Assembly: GCF_003641205.1 (NCBI RefSeq)
Contig: NZ_CP032762.1
Coordinates: 620,001-684,000, forward strand
DNA length: 64,000 nt
Reading direction: 5' to 3'
Source: Rhodococcus sp. P1Y
GTDB taxonomy: Bacteria; Actinomycetota; Actinomycetes; Mycobacteriales; Mycobacteriaceae
Part shown: in pieces, positions 60,157 to 64,000 of the stretch
How positions within the stretch are numbered: position 1 is the stretch's first letter
How the letters are laid out: each line of letters starts with the position of its first letter
The notes under the pieces: model-generated
Told to the model about the DNA's origin: nothing
Databases searched by the model: none
Seen by the model: the letters and a program-made list of their open reading frames with translations, nothing else
Made by a program: the position numbers and the translations under genes

Positions 60157-61506
60157 ATGACGCAGGTATTGCACGCCCCCGTGGATCTGTCCGCCGTGGT
60201 TGATCCGAACCGCGCAGCCGATGTGCACGCCACCATCGGCCGACACATGCTCGCCGACGGATTCGAGATGGTGTTGGACCTGACGGCGTCACATGGTTCG
60301 ACGCTCACCGATGCCAGGGACGGCACCGAGTACCTCGACCTGTTCACCTTCTTCGCCTCCAACGCGCTCGGTATGAACCATCCGGCGCTCACCCAGGACG
60401 AGGCGTTCAGATCCGACCTCCTCCAGGCCGCGATGAACAAGCCCAGCAATTCCGATATCTACACGTCGGCGATGGCGGACTTCGTCGACACGTTCGCCCG
60501 TGTTCTCGGCGACCCGCGTCTACCTCACCTCTTCTTCGTCGAGGGCGGGGCACTGGCCGTCGAGAATGCCCTGAAGGTCGCGTTCGACTGGAAGAGCCGG
60601 TGGAACGAAGCACACGGAATCGATCCTGCCCTCGGCACCCAGGTCATGCACTTGGAGCACGCTTTTCACGGGCGCTCGGGATACACGATGTCGCTGACCA
60701 ACACCGACCCCAACAAGGTCGCACGGTTCCCCAAGTTCGACTGGCCACGCATTCCGTCTCCGTACATCCGTACGGGCGCCGACATGGACGCCCTCGAAGC
60801 CGACGCCTTGGCCGCGGCCCGACGGGCATTCGACGCCAACCCGAACGACATCGCCTGCGCCATAGTCGAACCCATTCAAGGCGAGGGCGGCGACAACCAT
60901 TTCCGGCCGCAGTTTCTGCAGCAGCTGCGCGATCTGTGCCACGAGTACGACGCCTTGTTCGTCGTCGACGAGGTTCAGACCGGTGCTGGAATGACCGGGA
61001 CCGCGTGGGCATTCCAGCAACTCGGCGTCGTACCCGACGTTCTTGCCTTCGGGAAGAAGGTGCAGGTCTGCGGCGTCATGGCAGGAGGACGCGTCGACGA
61101 CATCGACGACAACGTCTTCCGCGTCTCCTCACGCATCAACTCGACGTGGGGCGGGAACCTCACCGACATGGTCCGTTCCCGTCGGATCCTCGAAGTGGTG
61201 GAGTCCGAAGGTTTGATCGACCGTGCTGGAGTCCTCGGCGCCCACCTTCTCGCCCGACTGCAGGACTTGGCCGCTCGGCACGGATGCGTCACCGAGGTTC
61301 GTGGCCGCGGCCTCATGTGCGCATTCACGATGCCCGACGCCGCATCCCGCGACCGACTCGTCGACGATCTCCGAGATACCGAGCATGTCCTTGCCCTCGG
61401 TTGCGGCGCCAGCGCCGTCCGCTTCCGGCCTGCGCTGACGATCAGTGCAGACGATCTGAACCGAGGCGTCGACGCGATCGAGAGGTCCCTCGATCGGCTG
61501 AGATGA
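60157..61506 (+). CDS. lat: L-lysine epsilon-aminotransferase
   Basis: A 449-residue fold-type I PLP enzyme with strong similarity in order and words to M. tuberculosis Lat: DLFTFFASNALGMNHPAL, PHLFFVEGGALAVENALKVAFDWKSRWNEAHGIDPALGTQV, EPIQGEGGDNHFRP, DEVQTGAGMTGTAWAFQQL and FGKKVQVCGVMAGGRVDD, the PLP lysine lying in FGKK. It moves the epsilon-amino group of lysine to 2-oxoglutarate, producing aminoadipate semialdehyde. ATG 60157 or 60145 could be the start; neither has a clear ribosome-binding site. Confidence 0.93.
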   Translation: MTQVLHAPVDLSAVVDPNRAADVHATIGRHMLADGFEMVLDLTASHGSTLTDARDGTEYLDLFTFFASNALGMNHPALTQDEAFRSDLLQAAMNKPSNSDIYTSAMADFVDTFARVLGDPRLPHLFFVEGGALAVENALKVAFDWKSRWNEAHGIDPALGTQVMHLEHAFHGRSGYTMSLTNTDPNKVARFPKFDWPRIPSPYIRTGADMDALEADALAAARRAFDANPNDIACAIVEPIQGEGGDNHFRPQFLQQLRDLCHEYDALFVVDEVQTGAGMTGTAWAFQQLGVVPDVLAFGKKVQVCGVMAGGRVDDIDDNVFRVSSRINSTWGGNLTDMVRSRRILEVVESEGLIDRAGVLGAHLLARLQDLAARHGCVTEVRGRGLMCAFTMPDAASRDRLVDDLRDTEHVLALGCGASAVRFRPALTISADDLNRGVDAIERSLDRLR

Positions 61507-61533
61507 ACTGGGATGAGCTGGGATAAGCGCCTG

Positions 61534-62151
61534 TCAGCGCGGGTAGAAACCTTCAGCCCACGCCCGGCTCGCGGGCGGTTCGATTTTCTCGACCGGATCG
61601 CCGTCCTGAAAGAACGATCGATGAGCGATCAGTCCGGCGTCGACGGCTTCCTGCCACGCCGTCGTCGGCCCCTCGCCGTACCAGAGCCAGGGCATGATGT
61701 CGTCCATGACGACCACGGTCTCCGGGGTCGTCATGGGGCGCAGGTCCGCCAGATCGGCGCGTGCACCCTCGGGTGAGTGATCGCCGTCGACGAAGACGAC
61801 ATCGAAACGCAGATCCGGGTTCTGTTTCGCGAACTCGGTGATGGTGACGTGCGAATCGCCGCGAATTAGGTTGTGCCGCTCGGGAAACAACTCGTCGATG
61901 TGCTCCTTCGCCGCAGAACTGTAGGCGTAGCCGGCCAGATCGAAGGAGTACACGATCACCGACGGCGACCCGGACAAGAACGCCCAGCTCGAAAACCCTG
62001 CGTTGAACCCGACTTCACAGATCAGCCGGGTACCGGGTCGAGCAGCGAGGGACGACAGGTAGTCCATCTCCGCCCGATCCGCACCGTACTCGAACGGCTC
62101 CCCCGCGGTCACGGTCTCGTGCACCATCGCTTCGAGTTGTTCCAGCCCCAT
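61534..62151 (-). CDS. class I SAM-dependent methyltransferase (Methyltransf_24-like)
   Basis: A 205-residue protein: CEVGFNAGFSSWAFLSGSPS is motif I, IVYSFDLAGYAYSSAAKEHIDELFP the acidic residue region, and FDVVFVDGDHSPEGARADLADLRPM the DGDHxxE motif of sugar/catechol O-methyltransferase-like proteins. Convergent with lat. Substrate unknown. Confidence 0.82.
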   Translation of the reverse strand: MGLEQLEAMVHETVTAGEPFEYGADRAEMDYLSSLAARPGTRLICEVGFNAGFSSWAFLSGSPSVIVYSFDLAGYAYSSAAKEHIDELFPERHNLIRGDSHVTITEFAKQNPDLRFDVVFVDGDHSPEGARADLADLRPMTTPETVVVMDDIMPWLWYGEGPTTAWQEAVDAGLIAHRSFFQDGDPVEKIEPPASRAWAEGFYPR

Positions 62152-62302
62152 CGGCCCTCCAGAGTAGAAATCGGTTCGCTAGGCGTTACCCCGCCGCAAA
62201 CCCAGTGAACCCTTGCACTGAAATCGAGGTGATCGAAACCGTTCGTTCCTCGGTGAACCTGCATCTAGTCTGACCGGGGTGATCGAAATGTAGGGGGAAG
62301 TC

Positions 62303-63538
62303 ATGAAACGGACAGTCATTGCCTTGGCGTTGGGAATCGTCGCGGCGGCGGTGGCCGTACCGGCGCACGCTCAGCCGGACTTCTATGCCGAACCGCCGGT
62401 GGTGCCGAACATTCCGGGCACCGTCGTTGCTGCTCAACCGATTTCGTTCGTCGGACAGGTCGGTGAACTGCCTGGCACCGCTGAACGCGTCAAATACAGC
62501 TCGACGCTCGGTGACGGCACACCGGTCGCCGTCACGGGCACGTACCTCGAGCCGACGGTTCCGTACTTCGGTGGCCCCACGCCCACCGTCGTCATCGGGC
62601 CAGGCACCCAGGGCCAAGGTGACCAGTGCGCACCGTCGCGTCAGTTCCCCACCGGCGGCCAGCGGGATCCGTCGACGGGCAGTACCTCGATCAACTACGA
62701 AGGCGCATTCGCCGTCGCATTTCTGACCCAGGGCATCCGCGTGTTCGTCACCGACTACATCGGCCTCGGAACGCCCGGCGTCCACACCTACGTCAACCGC
62801 GTCGAAGAGGGACACGCGATGATCGACGGGGCCCGCGCCGCACTCGCCCGTGCGGGAGAACAGGGCCCGATCGCCTTCTGGGGGCATTCGCAAGGCGGCG
62901 GTGCAGCAGCGTCGGCGGCGGAGTTGGTGGGCGACTACGCACCCGAGCTGAACGTGGCGGGAACCTACGCGAGCGCACCACCTGCAGATCTCGATGCCGT
63001 TCTGCGTCACATCGACGGCACGGGGCTGACCGCGGCGATCGGGTTCGCGATCAATGGATTTGCCGCTCGCTACCCCGAATTGAAAGCAGTGGTCGACGAG
63101 GCGTCGAACGATCGCGGCAAGGAGGTGTTGCAGCGCGTGTCCACCCAATGCCTCATCGAAGCCCGGCGCGAGTTCGGCGGCTCGTCGACGGCGCAGTGGA
63201 CCAAAGACGGCAGGCCACTGGCCGACGTGATCGGGGACAACCCCGTCGTACGAGAAGTATTCGACGACCAACGCATCGGTAATCTCACCCCGAGTGCGCC
63301 GGTGTTGGTGAACTCCGCGCGGAACGACGACTTCATACCGTTCGGACAATCCTCGCAGCTGGTCGCCGACTGGTGCGCGCGCGGCGCCGACGCCTCGCTC
63401 TACGTCAACGAACTGCCGACCGTTCCCGGCGGCTTCGGCATCAACCACCTGGCGCCAGCCGCGACCGACTTCGGCGTCGGACTGGCGTGGATCCGAGATC
63501 GGTTCGCGGGGGTTCCGACCACCTCGAATTGCGGTTAG
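62303..63538 (+). CDS. secreted lipase (LIP/secretory lipase family)
   Basis: A 411-residue precursor with a signal peptide cleaved near AHA-Q (residues 23/24). GHSQGGG carries the nucleophile Ser196, a late Asp is in NSARNDDFIPF and a His in FGINHLAP. Matches the actinobacterial/fungal secretory lipase family (PF03583). It acts outside the cell on acylglycerols or esters. Two cysteines (QCAPS, WCARG) and the terminal Cys likely make disulfides. ATG 62303 follows GGGGGAAG. Confidence 0.88.
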   Translation: MKRTVIALALGIVAAAVAVPAHAQPDFYAEPPVVPNIPGTVVAAQPISFVGQVGELPGTAERVKYSSTLGDGTPVAVTGTYLEPTVPYFGGPTPTVVIGPGTQGQGDQCAPSRQFPTGGQRDPSTGSTSINYEGAFAVAFLTQGIRVFVTDYIGLGTPGVHTYVNRVEEGHAMIDGARAALARAGEQGPIAFWGHSQGGGAAASAAELVGDYAPELNVAGTYASAPPADLDAVLRHIDGTGLTAAIGFAINGFAARYPELKAVVDEASNDRGKEVLQRVSTQCLIEARREFGGSSTAQWTKDGRPLADVIGDNPVVREVFDDQRIGNLTPSAPVLVNSARNDDFIPFGQSSQLVADWCARGADASLYVNELPTVPGGFGINHLAPAATDFGVGLAWIRDRFAGVPTTSNCG

Positions 63539-63574
63539 CTCTCGTCGACGCCATCTGTTAAGTTCCCCATGCAA

Positions 63575-63590
63575 AAGACCGACCGGTCTT
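63575..63590. promoter_or_regulatory. palindrome upstream of PLD-N-like gene
   Basis: AAGACCG-ac-CGGTCTT, perfect 7-bp arms, 20 bp before the start codon. Resembles TetR-type sites common in the genus; no local TetR gene. It could be an operator for an unlinked regulator. Confidence 0.5.
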
Positions 63591-63609
63591 GACTTGGAGG
63601 AGTGCGTCG

Positions 63610-63951
63610 ATGCCGTATCTCGGCTTGATCATCATGGTTCTGTGGGTGTTCTGCCTGATCGACGTGATCACGGCCGAGGACGGCGCTGTCCGTCACCTGC
63701 CGAAGATGATGTGGCTGCTGCTGGTCATCTTCATCCCCCTCGCCGGATCGATCGTGTGGCTGCTGGTAGGACGTCCCGTCGACGGCGGAATCTGGGGCGG
63801 CAGCGGCAGGCAGGGCAGCAACTCGGCCTTCCCCGAGTACGACGCCAAGCCCGGACGGGCTGTTGCGACCGATGCCGAGGCCGACGCCGAGTTCTTGCGT
63901 CAGTGCCGCGCCCGGGCCGAGGAACAGCGCCGAAGGGCGAGGGGCGACTAG
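63610..63951 (+). CDS. PLD nuclease N-terminal-like membrane protein
   Basis: A 113-residue protein from ATG 63610 with GGAGGAG upstream. Two membrane segments: YLGLIIMVLWVFCLIDVI and KMMWLLLVIFIPLAGSIVWLLVGRP, the PLDc_N (PF13396) pattern, then a charged tail (DAEADAEFLRQCRARAEEQRRRARG). Such proteins are common and of unknown role, possibly membrane-integrity related. The remaining 49 bp of the window show nothing. Confidence 0.85.
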   Translation: MPYLGLIIMVLWVFCLIDVITAEDGAVRHLPKMMWLLLVIFIPLAGSIVWLLVGRPVDGGIWGGSGRQGSNSAFPEYDAKPGRAVATDAEADAEFLRQCRARAEEQRRRARGD

Positions 63952-64000
63952 CCCTATCCGCGCCTCGGCTTGTACGTCACCTGGGGATACGTACCGGTGT

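Overview
The window is GC-rich, densely packed actinobacterial chromosome with many 4-bp ATGA/GTGA stop-start overlaps. The gene content fits a mycolic-acid bacterium of the Rhodococcus/Nocardia group: a cutinase-like esterase, an aryl-carotenoid desaturase of the CrtU type, a lysine epsilon-aminotransferase, a 13E12/DUF222 HNH gene and a phiRv1-like element. Genus level is inference from gene content only.

Layout. 1-6 kb: end of an SDR, an alpha/beta hydrolase facing its TetR regulator across two palindromic operators, a 57-codon scar of a BKACE-type gene, a lipoprotein serine hydrolase, a class IV aminotransferase and a MerR regulator. 6.0-7.5 kb: a retron-type reverse transcriptase, preceded by a 160-nt region bounded by an 18-bp complementary repeat pair (a1/a2), which I read as the msr-msd RNA of an undescribed retron. 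7.5-17.4 kb: a five-gene overlapping catabolic operon (thiolase-like, acyl-CoA ligase, tandem PPC protein, SDR, FAD-linked oxidase) with a divergent zinc alcohol dehydrogenase, a PucR regulator and an MFS importer. 17.4-25.8 kb: a photolyase-like protein with its two domains in reversed order, XRE-cupin plus AzlCD, MarR/PfpI, and a carotenoid-tailoring cassette (Rieske, CrtU-like, methyltransferase). 25.8-38.1 kb: CopA copper ATPase, cutinase, UvrA-like ATPase, MarR/glyoxalase-fold/AlkA-like genes and a threonyl-tRNA synthetase paralogue without an editing domain.

38.1-51.6 kb is accessory DNA. An ISL3-family insertion sequence lies beside a 13E12/DUF222-HNH gene that is cut near its 3' end by a 9.76-kb integrated element. 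The element has a serine integrase, small genes, a replication-type protein, an HK97 prohead protease and capsid, a four-finger HNH nuclease and two small membrane proteins, but no recognisable terminase, portal or tail gene. A 7-bp core (ACCACTA) is present at both junctions, and joining the flanks across it restores the host reading frame exactly. The layout resembles mycobacterial phiRv1, which also targets REP13E12 genes, and suggests a phage satellite.

51.6-64 kb returns to ordinary chromosome: MarR/SnoaL pair, cupin, YbaK/XRE/EamA cluster, DHFR-like/TetR pair, the divergent lysine-catabolism pair ALDH/Lat, a methyltransferase, a secreted lipase and a PLD-N-like membrane protein. A dispersed repeat of about 115 bp, made of two stem-loops and a GC tail, occurs three times (18.7, 22.1 and 58.3 kb), always between genes or over a gene end.
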